NCBI GenBank assembly: GCA_024305745.1
Contig: JAHRBS010000015.1
Coordinates: forward strand, 310,001 to 374,000
Reading direction: 5' to 3'
Source of the DNA: Polyporus tsugae
Taxonomy: Eukaryota > Basidiomycota > Agaricomycetes > Polyporales > Polyporaceae
Length of the DNA: 64,000 nucleotides
Under the pieces are notes generated by a model. The model saw nothing but the letters and a program-made list of their open reading frames with translations. It had not been told where the DNA came from and made no database searches. A program made the translations under genes and the position numbers. Below are positions 1 to 11,597 of this stretch, piece by piece (within the stretch, counting starts at the first letter, position 1; each line of letters opens with the position of its first letter).

Positions 1-1400
1 CTCGATGCCGAGGACGGGGGCCACTACCTCCTGCAGACGGCGAGCAGGCAGGAGATGAAGAAGTGGATTGAGACGATCGAACGCGTGTCGAAGATGACGG
101 TGAAGCGCAGGCTGACGTACCTCGGCCAGAACGTCAAGCTGCAGATGGCAGATGACCTCTTAACGAAGCCGACCGTCGCCACGCGCGATCCTGTAGCCGG
201 TAAGCCTTGTCGCTTGATCTCGCAGGCTCTCTCTTCTCCCTCCATCATCATGGCGAGCTACATTGACACGTTGATGGTGTCGACAGTGTTCGGTGTCGAG
301 CTCGCGTTCTTGCTCCAGCGAGAAGCTACGGGTGGCGATGTTCAGCCTGGCGCTATACCGTCCGTCGTCGAGCGACTTATTGGCGAGGTCGAAACCCGTG
401 GCCTGATGGAAGTCGGCATCTGTACGTACCTCTACCTTTGGTGTTCACGGTTGTCGGGACCCTGATAAACCCTTGATAGACCGCATTGCCGGCGCCCATT
501 CAGAGGTGAACGCTCTGAGAGACGCTTTGAATCGAGGTTAGCCTCCACCTACTATGATGTCTCCCCGCCTAAACGTATTCGTTCACGTAGGAGAGTGGCC
601 AATATCTGACATCACCGACATCCACGCCGTTTGCGACTTGATCAAGTCTTGGTTCCGTGTGCTGCCTGGCGGGCTGTTCCCCTCGGAGCTCTACGGTCAG
701 ATCCTGGGTGTCTCGGGTGCGTATTACTGCGATGCGCCTGGAGGCATTCAAGGAGGCGTTTGTGAATGCACCGCGCTGACTTCTTGACCGCCTTCGCAGG
801 ACGCGAGGACGTGGACTTCGAGACGAAGGTGTCGAACGTTCGGGACATCGTACATGCGCTGCCTGCAGCGAACTTCGACATCCTGAAGCGTATTATCGAG
901 CATCTAGAGAAGTGCGTCTTGACTTTGAACAACTGCTTCTCTGGACTCGAGGCTGATGAATCCCTTATAGGGTTACCGACTACGAGGAGGGCAATCAGAT
1001 GACCGCCGAGTCTCTTTCTACTGTATTTGCACCGAACCTGCTGCGTTCCACAAACAGCGACGTCGGCAACTTTTTCAGCAATATGGCTGCCTGCCATCGT
1101 GTGACGAAGATCCTCATCTCCCACGTGCGTTGCTCACTTCCGCCCTTCTCGTCCCCTTGAAACGTGCTGAAAGAGAGTCCGCGCATGTAGTTCCACAGTA
1201 TCTTTGACAGCGACGCCGAACGCGAACAAGAAGCGGAGGTGGAGGAACCAGAGGAAATGGAACTCGAAGAGCCGATCCCCGAGGAAGATGAAGAGGACGA
1301 AGAGCTTTTCGGGGAAGCCGACATGCCCAACCTGCCCTCCGAGCCACCAGTGCTCAGCATCAACCTCAGCCCCGCATCTCTCTCCTTCAACATCCCCTAG
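1..1400 (+). CDS. PH-RhoGAP domain protein, 5' end outside window
   Basis: GTPase-activating protein for a Rho-family GTPase; the arginine finger stimulates GTP hydrolysis to control actin and polarity. The window starts in the end of a PH domain (tryptophan in the KKWIETIE helix) and continues into a full RhoGAP domain. The catalytic arginine is in GIYRIAGA, which is formed by joining two exons, and the later conserved block is VTDYEEGNQMTAE...FAPNLLR. Phase-consistent exons are <1-199, 287-421, 480-536, 591-707, 800-911, 971-1124 and 1191-1400, giving 327 codons in the window. After RhoGAP comes a strongly acidic tail rich in E and D. The 708-799 intron is the least certain junction: an in-frame stretch reading EAFKEAF lies inside it and could be coding. 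PH next to RhoGAP resembles Bem3-type proteins, but the N-terminus is not visible. Confidence 0.88.
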
Positions 1401-3140
1401 CGCGACCCAGTTCGCCGCTCATCGCTAGTTATGCTCGCACTCCTTGCTCCACGGCATGGCCTTCTCTCGCATGCACATGGACAGATATCCCATTCGTTTC
1501 ATTTTTACACGTGCACCAGGTACCGTACAGCTTCAGCAGACATCACCCGGCCAGGTGGCCCTAATTCCCGCTGCTTTCCATCTCATCGCCTACCGCCCCT
1601 CCTTCCCTCGACCTCCCCAGCACTCATCGGACAGGAACAAGTAGCGTTACATGTGTGTTATTTTATACCAATGTTTTCCTAGTTTTCTTGCATCTTGCTC
1701 TCTCCCTCTCCAATCTTTATGCGACCTCGGGCTGCGTCCACATCCGGCCTGTCATTTGTGCCTCGTTTTCCGTAGGCGAGCCGCGATGCCAGGGAGTGAT
1801 TGCGTGCTCGTCGCACGACGCTCGAGCCACGACCAGCATGCAAGGGTCCACCCTTGTTTACGCGGATGGTAACAATCCACAGTTTGACGGACTGGGGTCC
1901 TTGTTTTCCGAGCTCAAGATGAAGTACGCGCGGAAGCGGAAGATATTCCTGTACTGCGGCTCCCCTCGTGGCTTGGCTGTGTCTTTTTCCAGCCACACTA
2001 ATGGCCCCCAAAAAAGAGCGTTGGATGCTTCCTGAGGGTCCCGTCGCTTCGGTTTACGTGTGTGGATGAAGAACGCGACCAACACGTTCATGATGCCTCG
2101 CACGGGTTCTCGCCTGCGTGGCGGAAAGGTTTGACTGCGAGACTTGATGCATACCGCATCCCGCGCGCGGATCGTTTCTCATCCAACGCCACCATAGGAT
2201 ACGGAGGGAATTCGAGAACAATAAGAGAAAGCTTAGATTGCAAGGCGATAGCGATAGGCCCTCCGCTGCTTCGGGGGGGACGAGTTTCCCAAACGACGTC
2301 GCCCGGAACTTTGCGCGCGGATGGTTAAACTGGGGACGAGGGGTCCAAGCAACGCTCGCTCTCCGCCCGCGTTCGTGCACACCAAGCGTATGTTGTGAGC
2401 GGCGGCCGCAAGAACACTGTGGGGTGCGCAAGAGGAGCGCTTTGAGTCGGAGGGTTCATCCATGTCCGCACCTGCAGGCATTAGGCTTGCCCGAAGCCAC
2501 CCCGGAAGTTGTCTCGATGCGCCGAACCCGTGGTTCTGACGCACTCTATAGCCGTGCTCCATCTGCGCCAGGTCCGTATGGAGGATTCCAAGACTTCCGG
2601 AAGACGCGGCCGCTCTTACTCACCTTGATTGGGAGGGACGCACATCCGCACGACGCGAGGCAGCCTCAGCAGTGATGCCGGCCCCGGCTGTTGCTCGTTC
2701 GGTGCTAGTTCCAAGTGGCCAGGATGAATAAGTGAAATCGAAAGGCGATGTCGAACGATAGTAATATTACTTACCCGCCAAAGTGTGATCGTCCACCCCA
2801 ACGTTATCGATGTTGATTTGGGGAGGCCGGGAGAGGCTTGGGGCCGCCGCCCGGCAGGTGGTGCACACCATGATAACCATCCATTCTGCAGCGACCTGCG
2901 TATGTCCACGCGACCTTCAGACCCAAAATTTCAAAGCTAGATGTCGAAGGGGAACAAGTTGAAAACGGGTGTGAGCTGGGCTAGGGGAGAGGGAGGGAGG
3001 GAGGGATGGGTAAGTACGGGTGCGGCTGCGGAGGGAAAATGGAGGCGGGGGGGCGCCGGCGCTGGGGAGTTGATGCCGCCGCGTGCAGCAAACATCATTC
3101 GTTCTCTTTGCCCACGACGTTGTGCCTCGCGTCCCTGGCG
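1401..3140. other. intergenic, no gene recognised
   Basis: Between the RhoGAP stop and the INO1 promoter. Open frames here (for example 2238-2675 on plus and 2233-2562 on minus) overlap each other, have no family signature and no convincing intron pattern. The stretch 2985-3080 is G-rich. I see no supported feature. Confidence 0.6.
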
Positions 3141-3148
3141 TATATAAG
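3141..3148 (+). promoter_or_regulatory. TATA box of INO1
   Basis: TATATAAG lies about 200 bp before the INO1 start codon, in a C-rich region with a long pyrimidine-rich leader between 3150 and 3348. A TATA element fits a highly expressed, regulated gene. I see no clear copy of the yeast inositol-responsive element (CATGTGAAAT) here. Confidence 0.6.
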
Positions 3149-3348
3149 CCCCTCGCCCCTTCGCCTGAACCCCCGTCCACCCATCGCCCTACCAGCCACA
3201 TCCGCTCCGTCGGTGCATGTTCTCTAACCAACTAGGGAGTACCCACAATCGCCACAGAGGTTGCAAGCACACCTGCGGCGACGGTCTAAATATTCATTGA
3301 TACCTTCTGGTCACCCATCGTCGAACTCTACTGCTATAACCTATCGCC

Positions 3349-5111
3349 ATGTCCTCCGGCGCGAACACTCCTGAGTCCCAGTTGGAGTCCGTGCTCCCTG
3401 TCCATCCCACCGCCGTTCGTCGGGCGAGCCCCATCGTCGTCCAGTCCGAGCTCACCTCCTACACGAACGACCACATCACCTCCAAGTTCACCAACCGCGG
3501 CGCCGATGTCACCGTCATCGAGGGCCAGTACATTGTCACCCCTACCGCCAAGCCGTTCGAGTTTCAGACGGCGCGGAAGGTCTCTAAGACTGGGTGAGTA
3601 CTCCTTTCCTCCCACCACCTGCATCTGCATCCCATCACGCCCTTCGCACCCATGCTGTTTTTCTGAGTCCGTGCTCATGTCATTCTTTCCGCTTTTGCAG
3701 CCTCATGATGGTCGGCTGGGGCGGCAACAACGGCTCGACGTTGTCCGCCACCATCCTCGCCAACCGCCACAACATCGTCTGGCACACCAAGTCCGGCGTC
3801 CAGCAGCCCAACTACATCGGTTCCCTCCTCCGCGCGTCCACAGTCCGCCTCGGAGCCGACCCCTCCACCGGCAAGGATGTCCATGTCCCCATCTCTGACG
3901 TCCTCCCCATGGTCCATCCCAACGACCTCGTCCTCGGGGGCTGGGACATCTCCGGCGCGCGCATGGACGACGCCATGAAGCGCGCCCGGGTCCTCGACTG
4001 GGACCTCCAGCGCCAGGTGATGCCGCACATGGCCGCGCTCGGCGCGCCCCTCCCCTCCATCTACTACCCCGACTTCATCGCCGCGAACCAGGAGGCCCGT
4101 GCGGACAACGTGATTGCCGGCACCGACAAGCAGGCGCATCTCGAGCACCTCCGTGAGGACATCCGCAAGTTCAAGGCTGCGCACGGGCTCGACCGAGTCG
4201 TTGTCTTCTGGACGGCGAACACGGAGCGCTACAGCGACATCATCCCCGGGGTGAATGACACCGCGGACAACCTCCTGAACGCGATCCGGACGTCGCACGC
4301 GGAGGTCTCCCCCTCGACGCTCTTCGCCGTCGCGGCGATCCTCGAGGGCGAACCGTTCGTCAACGGCGCGCCGCAGAACACGTTCGTGCCCGGGGCCATC
4401 GAGCTCTCGGAGCGCCACCAGTCCTTCATCGGCGGCGACGACCTCAAGTCAGGGCAGACGAAACTCAAGTCCGTCCTTGCCGAGTTCCTCGTCAATGCGG
4501 GCATCAAGCCGCTCTCGATCGCGTCGTACAACCACCTCGGCAATAACGACGGCCACAACCTCTCCGCGGAGCCGCAGTTCAAGTCGAAGGAGATCTCCAA
4601 GAGCTCCGTCGTCGACGACATGGTCGGCGCGAACGCGCTCCTCTTCACGCCGCCCGTCCCGGGTGCGCCCGCGGGCACGAAGGCTGCCAAGGGCGAGCAC
4701 CCGGACCACATCGTCGTGATCAAGTACGTGCCGGCGGTCGGCGACTCGAAGCGCGCGATCGACGAGTATTACTCGGAGATCTTCTGCGGGGGGCGCTCGA
4801 CGATCAACATCTTCAACGAGTGCGAGGACTCGCTCCTCGCGACGCCGCTCATCCTCGACCTCGCGATCCTCACGGAGCTCCTCACGCGCGTCAAGTACCG
4901 CGACGCGAGCGCGGCCGCGGGCAAGGAGTTCAAGCCCTTGTACCCGGTGCTGTCGCTCCTGTCGTACATGCTCAAGGCGCCGCTCGTCAAGCCCGGCACG
5001 GACGTCGTGAACTCGCTGAACCGCCAGCGCAACGCGCTCGAGGTGTTCCTCAAGGCTTGCATCGGCCTCGAGGGCAGCTCCGACCTGCTTCTGCAGACTC
5101 GCATCTGGTGA
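3349..5111 (+). CDS. INO1: inositol-3-phosphate synthase
   Basis: Converts D-glucose 6-phosphate to 1D-myo-inositol 3-phosphate with tightly bound NAD+; it is the first and rate-limiting step of inositol synthesis, in the cytosol. Two exons, 3349-3593 and 3701-5111, are joined by a 107-bp intron (GTGAGT...TTTTGCAG) and give 551 aa, normal for the family. The NAD-binding loop GWGGNNGST is built across the intron. Other family blocks are [29 protein letters not shown] and the C-terminal HIVVIKYVP...SEIFCGG. The N-terminus has the usual short extension before [11 protein letters not shown]. The start is the first ATG, in the context GCCATGTCC, downstream of a TATA box. Codon use is strongly C/G-ending in exon 2, as expected for high expression. 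Confidence 0.97.
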
Positions 5112-5354
5112 AGGGCTGGTATTTAGTGCGTCTGCGGGGCTGTGTGCAGTAAGAACTTGTCGGTAGACACGTCCGAGCTGTAACCAGACGACCGGGGTTC
5201 TCAACAACCCTGTCTCTGTCTCTCTGTCTTGCCCGCCACGTAACTGGCCGGGTTGTTCCATTTGTTTCGTAATGCCTCTGAATATCTTTGAATGAATAGC
5301 GTCTTTTCTCCCATCTGTTCCATCATGAACGTGTGTGTACGTGTGATTCTGCAG
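5112..5354. other. INO1 3' region
   Basis: Downstream of the INO1 stop. AT-richer sequence near 5280-5330 is a plausible polyadenylation region. No gene seen. Confidence 0.5.
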
Positions 5355-5359
5355 CTGGA

Positions 5360-5816
5360 TACAGATGAAACCCTCTTAACCCATACCCCTTATAACCCAT
5401 AAACTCCGATATCCCATAGGATTTCGAGTTCACCGAGTTGGTATAGGGGGGAAGCGCCCACATAAGCCATAATCCCCCCATACCCTATAAGCCATACCTC
5501 CGTGGGGCCTGCAAACCCCATAACGTATGGGGAGGCGCCCAGTTGAAGAGCCATCAGCTGGTACTTTTCGATACAAATTCCACCATGGATACCGTAGGTG
5601 TTTTTATGAATGTGTTACCGACGGTCAAGGGAGTCGAGTATGCCCGGCATGCTGCCCACTGCGGCACTGCCCATGTACAGCGCCCGACTGGCGCCGGCGG
5701 CCCGCAGTTTTCCTGCGCGTCAATAGGGCGTCGATACTTAGGTAGCCCATAACCCCCGAAAACCCATACATTATGGGCTATACCGAGGGGTATGGGTTAA
5801 GAGGGTTTCATCTGTA
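5360..5816. mobile_element. 457-bp TIR element (MITE-like)
   Basis: The ends are a perfect 31-bp terminal inverted repeat, 5360-5390 against 5786-5816, beginning TACAGATGAAACCCTC. The 5-bp sequence CTGGA flanks both sides (5355-5359 and 5817-5821) and is the best candidate target-site duplication. The direct match can be extended to 10 bp (CTGGATACAG) if the ends are placed differently, so the exact boundary is ambiguous. Internally there are many copies of the word ACCCATA and its complement, giving extensive subterminal repeats. There is no transposase ORF, so it would be non-autonomous. The superfamily cannot be assigned from the window. Confidence 0.75.
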
Positions 5817-5821
5817 CTGGA

Positions 5822-7747
5822 TACAGGTGCGGCAGAATCTGTCGGCGTTGCCCCTTCGCAAAGGCCAAGGCCATGGACAGATCCGACGTCCCACGTTGCC
5901 TCGAGCTTCGCAATACCAAAGTGCGCTGAATCGCGCCCATCGAAGCTACGACGGGATCCGGGGCGAGTAAGTAACTGAACCGTGCCAGTGCGCGAGCAAG
6001 TTCCGATTCGACCAGTCGGCCGGCGCTCCGTAGCTTCAAGCCTCGAGGGCCGCGGACTGACGGTCAAGGTACGCCGGAGAACGGCGGTCTTCCATTCCAT
6101 TCATCATCCATCCCTTCCTCAATTTATTCCTCGGGAGATAATCGCGAAGGGTGACCGTGCTGCTCGGCGCGCGCAAGGTACGAACGCGGCGGCCCATCGC
6201 CAAAATGGACTCGGATGCCGCCGTCTCCCGGGTTCGAACCCGTGCACTGCCAACAGCTCGGTCTTGCCCACGTCAGCACGGCCGGTCCACCTCGAGCACC
6301 ATATTACAAAGTGGCCCTTTGCTGCTCCCATCTGGAGGAACAAAGCGACACTTTGAAGGGAGGTGCAGAGGGGAGAGGAGGGAGCTGAGGACTAGTCCCC
6401 TTATTCTGGCGCTTTTTATGCACCAAAAAATGGGGTGAATAAAAACTTCTAGCGGCACCCAGGCTTCTCTTCACATGCTAGACAATATTGTCTAGCACAT
6501 TTCCTAATTTTTCTGGGGGCCAGGGCGGGGGGAACAAGGAAGAGGGAGGCTTAGATGGATGGGCCCCCTTCTGTGACTGCTGTGACAGGGTAAAGTTCTC
6601 ACAGCTCTCCCCATTAAAGTTGCCCTAATGCCTAGTCCATTTACAGTTTGATCGGCCTTTACGGCCTATATTCGCACTCTGTTTCGGCTGTAGGTCATCA
6701 TATGTCACGGATATGGCCGGTTGTAAGGGCAAATGCCGAATTTTCGCCCCAAGGAGTGTACCAGAGTGGTCCATAAAACAATCCCGAAAGTGTGCCCATC
6801 TTTTCCTCCCCAAAGCTCTCACTTTAGCCACCTCCACCCAGGCTCTGCTCCTGTGCCCTCCCATCAATTTTCACATCCGAAATGGCTTGGAGAAACCGGA
6901 AGCGGAATGTCCTTCCGCAAGGCGCCAAAATCCTCCGAGACGGTCAGTATACTTTCCGGATTTGGCAAGTTATCCCACCACCACTTCCACGACTCACTGT
7001 CACCGGTTCGAACCCAGCTCTGTACACTAATGTTTGGAGGCTCCCGGATCATCCGGAGAAGGTCTCCGTCCATCAAGCGATAATCGATCGATTTCCTGCA
7101 GCAAGTTGGTACTCGATCAAACAGCACCTAACTTGGTGCTCAGGCAAGGCGCATGCCTGGCACGCGAAGAGGCGCCGCCGCTTCCAGTCTCTTTCGACGA
7201 ATCCGAGCGCTGCCAGTACTACTACTGCAGCACAGGCGGACCTCCTGCGGGCGATGGGTAGGTACCATTTCGGAATGCTTTCAGCATATTTTTGCATGTC
7301 GTTCCGAACGTTTACTCATGTGTACCATCACAGAGCATGCATGGCTTCGTTTGGAGCTCGAATACGAATACAACCCTTCAATCGCCACGGTGAGCGAATG
7401 GGCGGCTGAGGGTGCCGTGTCAGTCGCGACCATGGCCGAAGCCGTCGTCCGTCTCCGATTCTGGCACGCGAGTCTCCAGGTACGTTCTTCGAGGTTTTTG
7501 ATTCGCCAACTTGCTGCTAAAGTCAAGCTCCCATACCCAGCAGTGAGATTGAGATTCGCAACCGTTGCGATATCGAACATGGCTGAGCAGAAAAAATCGT
7601 GCATGACGGGGTCCAAGTATTAATTAACACTAGTATCGATTACAGTATGTGTATGGGAGAGTGGTGTGTGTATGCGCACGGGTGATGGTGAGCGAATATC
7701 GGACTGTGCGTATAAGTCACGCTACGTAACCCCTGCACAAGTGACGT
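5822..7747. other. intergenic with one unresolved exon-like stretch
   Basis: No recognised gene. The stretch 7150-7490 on plus looks partly coding: one frame reads EHAWLRLELEYEYNPS and is open from 7153 to 7623, and GT/AG-like sites flank parts of it. The reading frames on either side do not join cleanly, so it may be a decayed gene or chance. Sequences at about 6238 and 7003 resemble tRNA T-loops but do not fold as tRNA. Confidence 0.35.
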
Positions 7748-9572
7748 CTATTTCGCCTGCGTCTCGGGTTGTGTGGGAGGCTGGTTACCAGCAGGGGGTG
7801 GGGGAGGAGGCCCGCCGGCGATGATAGCCTGCGTCGCGCCCCAGAACGTACTCGGCATCTCGCGCTGCATCGCCTCCTCTTGCTCCTTTATCATCTTGTC
7901 GAACATCGGTTTGTTCTGCTTGAGGTACTCTTGCTCCTCGAGGTACCGCTGCTGCGCCTCGCGACGCTTCTGTTCGAGGTACGTCAAGGGCGCCTGGGAC
8001 GCGGCCGACGGCTGGAAGATGGTGCGATGCACGTCAGCATGTGATCGCGAACACGGCGGGGGGAGGGAGAGCAGTAAGAGAGACGAGCGACGAAACGAGG
8101 ACGCACCTTCTCCGATCCGCCGAACAACCCACTTAGCGTAAGACCGCCGCGCGACAGCCCCTTCCGACTGTGCTCGAACTCCTCGATGTGCCGCTGCTTC
8201 ATCTCCGCCTCTTTCTTCGCGAACTCGATCGGGATATTCTTGCCCTCATATGCCTGCAGGACCGGGCGCACGTCCGGCGTCTTGAAGATCGCGATTGCTG
8301 TCGAGCGAAAGGTATCAGCCTTCGAGACCAGCGAGCGCGGGCGTACTACAACGTACACTCTAGGAAGGGGATCATGGCGATGAGCCCCCTGTCCCTGGAA
8401 TCGCCCGTCCACTTAGGAAGGATGACAGCGTTTTCTGGGTTAGGCGTGACGTGTTGGGGGTGGGTGTCGAGGAGGACGACCTTGGAGAGGTCGCGGTTGA
8501 GGTACGACAGATCCTTCACAGGCTGCCCGCCGTTCTCCGATCGGCACGCGTCACGGAAGAGTCGATGGATGATGTAGAACTGGTACGGGTCGAGCTTGTC
8601 AATTATGGGCATGGCAGTCTGCGGCCGCGGACGGGATCAGCTCATGAGAAACGCCTAAGGGGGCACGGGAAACGCACGTAGTGGTATTGTGTCGTGAAGA
8701 CCACGATCTCGTAGAACTGGGACAAGTATGCAAGGAAGTAATCAACGCCCGGGCGTTTCGCTGTCCTCCAGCCATGTTCACGCTACATGGCCGTCGTCAG
8801 CTCGCCGACAAGTCCCCGAACAGAAACGTACGCACATCCCACTGCGAAGTGACAAGGAGGTCGTCCACCGAGACGAGCAGCGTATATGGCCGGTACATCT
8901 CCCCTTGTAATGGCGGAGGGAGGAGCTCATTCCACAACGGCTCCGTGAACGTCTAAGAGTCACACGCGCCGTCAGCGACTGTCCGACAGGACGCAAGACG
9001 CGGACGACGCACGTCGAATATACCCGTAAACCGCGCTTTTGTACGATCCCACCGCGAAGACTTGGCCGCATCCTCCGGCGACTACGTCCGACCAGGGAGT
9101 GAGTACGCGTGATACGCTCGGACAAGGAGGGCCCCGTAGGACGCACCAGCTTCTTCGCCCTCATCTCGTCCTCCTCCCACGGCCTGCCCGCAAACCACGT
9201 CATCGCACCCGCCCCTGCCAGCATCATCGCGAGCGAGACGCGGCCCATGAACCGCCGTCTCCGCTCGATGCTCGACAGAGAGTCCTTCGATGACTTCGCG
9301 CCCGTCCGCCCGCGCCCTGCACCCGCATTCTGAGGCTCCGGGCCCTCGGGGTCGAAATCGAGACTAGGAACGACAGACGAGCCGGGAAGCGGTTGCGGGT
9401 CCTTAAGGTTCGCTCCGGACGGGGAAGGCGGGGGCGGAGGGGGATTCGTTGGCAGAGGCGGCCTGCTGGCGTTCTTCGGCGGGGGCGGGGGCGGGGGCTT
9501 CGAGGCCAACGCGCGGACAGACTGGTAGGCGAAGCTGCGCGCCGCTGGAGACCTGAACGCAGCCTGGAGCAT
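7748..9572 (-). CDS. TIM50: mitochondrial import inner membrane translocase subunit Tim50
   Basis: Receptor subunit of the TIM23 complex: it binds presequences in the intermembrane space and passes them to the channel. Seven exons in phase (9147-9572, 9013-9081, 8836-8952, 8678-8782, 8357-8618, 8107-8297, 7748-8011) give 477 aa, close to yeast Tim50. The start at 9572 gives an arginine-rich presequence ([17 protein letters not shown]); the in-frame ATG at 9638 is less suitable. Order: presequence, proline-rich linker with poly-P runs, membrane segment after RRRRFMGR ([13 protein letters not shown]), then the FCP1-like domain with [48 protein letters not shown] and [11 protein letters not shown]. 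The phosphatase DxDxT motif is degenerate (VDDLLV), as in other Tim50 proteins. The tail is a charged coiled coil ending in a PPPPPP run. A decayed partial copy is at about 18.96-19.38 kb. Confidence 0.95.
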
Positions 9573-10149
9573 GTTTTGGAGAGGGGGGAAGGCCGGGGAG
9601 ATGGTGACCAGGAGAGGTGAAACGTGCCGGCGCTTCACGGTGTGCGCTCACCGATCTTTTTCGGCGTCTATTATGCATGTCTTCTCCTGCCGCCGACTGC
9701 ACCACTGTCGCCGAGCTTGCGCCTTTTCTTCGACCGTCGTCTGCTTGCCCCCGGCTGTCGATAAACATATCTGTGAGCCAGTGTCTATCTTTTGGGGAGT
9801 TGGTCACCCCATGCAAGGTGACCTCACACTTGTCTGTCAACTCGGAGTGCTTCACTCACACCCGACCTTGATTCTACTTATCCCCACAGCCATTCAAGGA
9901 GCGTTGGCGAATTGAAATCCTTGAAGGTAAAGGTCGGACAGGCCGAGGGCCGCACACTTGGCGTAGATAGCGAAGAAACGAGCGTGGTTTGTATTTTAAT
10001 ACATAAAGAGCGAGCCTCGGCGGTTGATACCGTCAAGGGCCATATTAGGCACAAGCACTTCAAACCAAGGATGCCCATAAATATAATGAAAATACCTATA
10101 CCTCATAACAGCCTCGTAAGATGATCCCGAGACTAGGCAGTCGTCAAAC
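9573..10149. other. TIM50 upstream / 3' flank of esterase A
   Basis: The first part is the TIM50 promoter side. From about 9975 to 10135 the sequence closely matches the 3' flank of esterase E (21375-21535), and a shorter piece matches the 3' flank of B (14140-14210), so it belongs to the duplicated esterase unit. No gene seen. Confidence 0.6.
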
Positions 10150-11514
10150 TCAGGAGAACCATCTGGTGCCCTTCATGACCTCAGCAATGTCCTTTGCCAA
10201 GATGGTGTGGGCCTTGCCTGTATCAAAGGTAAGCGAACGTGTGGTGAGCTAACGCAGAAACACAGATGATGCAAGAGATATCGACGCACTCGACGGGTGA
10301 TAGTTGTTCCCCCAGAAGTCGCCAGCGCCGCCCCACGAGGTGATGTTGGTGAAGCCGTACTTCTTGTAGTTGTTCAGGATGGTCTCGAACGCGCCATTCG
10401 AGTGCCAGACCCAGGTCTTCACCTGCACGACACGCACAAAGGTCTCAGCTCGGGTTCTAGACACTGGACTGAGCCTCACTTACACCCGAGTACTTAGCTT
10501 GGAAGGCTTTCACATTGTCGACGAGCTTGTTGTTGTAATCGATAATGGTGTTCTTCTCGAGGAGCCGGGTGTCGTAGCTCTTCTTGAGGTTCTGCGGAAA
10601 CAAACGGAAAGGTTGGCATCTCGATGTCACGCACCACGCGACAGCGATGGACTTACGGCGGGGGTACGCTCGATAGGCGGAACATTGATGAAGAGGAAGT
10701 TACGCGCGCCGGCATCGCTTTAAGAGTAAGGTCAATCAACTGGTGATAGCCTTCACGAGCGCGTTGAAAGCGTACTACTACACGGCGGGCACCAGAACAA
10801 TATTAGTATCACCCTTTACCGAGTGGAGACGACACCGAACGACTTACGAGTCTGTGAACCTGCTCGAAGTAGGCGTCCATGAGGACCTTGTTGAACCTGT
10901 CCCACAAAGCCAGTCAACACCTTCTCCCACCCCTGCTGGCGCCATGGACTCACGCATTCCTGTCGCCGCCCTTCTGGTAGCTGTTGCCGACGTCGTTGAT
11001 ACCAATCCAGATGGAGAACAGCGCGTTCTCGCTCGACCATGGCGCGCTCTTGGGCTTCTTTCCCGCGCCCTGTAGGAAATCGTTGGTCTGAACGATGAGC
11101 GAGCGCGAAGCGTGGCCGGGGGCGACGAGCGACGAGTTAATCGTCGCGCCGCCTACAGCGTAGTCGTACGTCAGGACGAGCGACCTGTTGAGCTCCGTTG
11201 TGAGCACGTCGACGTAGTTCGTGCCCCCGGTCGTGGTCTTGCCCGGGTACGCCGGGTTGCCGAGCGGGTTGCCCGGCGCGGGGACGGTGCTGGAGGCGTT
11301 GAAACCGCGGGTGGTATATGAGTCGCCGCTGCGTGTGTGCGGGCGAGATAAGTGCGACTGATTCTTGCGTCTGATGGGAGAGGAGTGGGGATGCTTACAA
11401 GACAAACCAGAAGTTTGCGCTGGAGAGGCTGGTCGCATTGCACTCGGCGCCGTGAATGCCTGCGATGAGCACAACGGACGCGAAGGAGGCGACGAGGCTA
11501 AACTTTGAGAACAT
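10150..11514 (-). CDS. GDSL/CE16-type acetylesterase, copy A
   Basis: Secreted SGNH-fold esterase, most like fungal CE16 acetylesterases that remove acetyl groups from carbohydrates. Eight exons are required: 11399-11514, 10954-11328, 10848-10896, the 2-nt exon 10776-10777, 10657-10717, 10484-10591, 10290-10422 and 10150-10217, giving 303 aa. Signal peptide MFSKFSLVASFASVVLIAG. Nucleophile block FGDSYTTRGF (Ser of GDS), block III GINDVGNSY, and the C-terminal Asp/His block GDFWGNNYHPSS are all present, so it should be active. The 2-nt exon supplies the first two bases of Tyr in LYDAGARNFLF; without it the frame breaks and a stop follows. Acceptor and donor around it read GTGTAG and GTACGC. 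It shares 3' and 5' flanks with B and E. Confidence 0.88.
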
Positions 11515-11563
11515 GATCGCGAGAGCCGAGTCCAAGATCTCGAGTGGCTGCCAGTGGGAGGAG

Positions 11564-11597
11564 CTCTTATATGAACGCCAGCAAGTCTGGATTAACC
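11564..11597 (-). promoter_or_regulatory. conserved TATA-containing block upstream of esterase A
   Basis: CATATAAG lies on the minus strand about 55 bp before the start codon, followed upstream by a block containing GAACGCCAGCAAGTC (plus-strand reading). The same block stands upstream of copies B (15711-15743) and E (23026-23062), and a diverged version upstream of C (18626-18657), which suggests a shared promoter. Confidence 0.6.

Noticed and set aside
6225..6260. tRNA-like T-loop (GGGTTCGAACCC)
   Set aside because: On both strands the T-stem has mismatches when the loop is placed canonically, and no anticodon or acceptor stem fits around it.
6995..7020. second tRNA-like T-loop (CCGGTTCGAACCC)
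   Set aside because: No D-arm or acceptor stem; the palindromic word alone is not evidence.
10950..11474. single-exon reading of esterase A (GDSY ORF read through the intron)
   Set aside because: The extra N-terminal part is translated intron; splicing gives a signal peptide and the family sequence FGDSYT.
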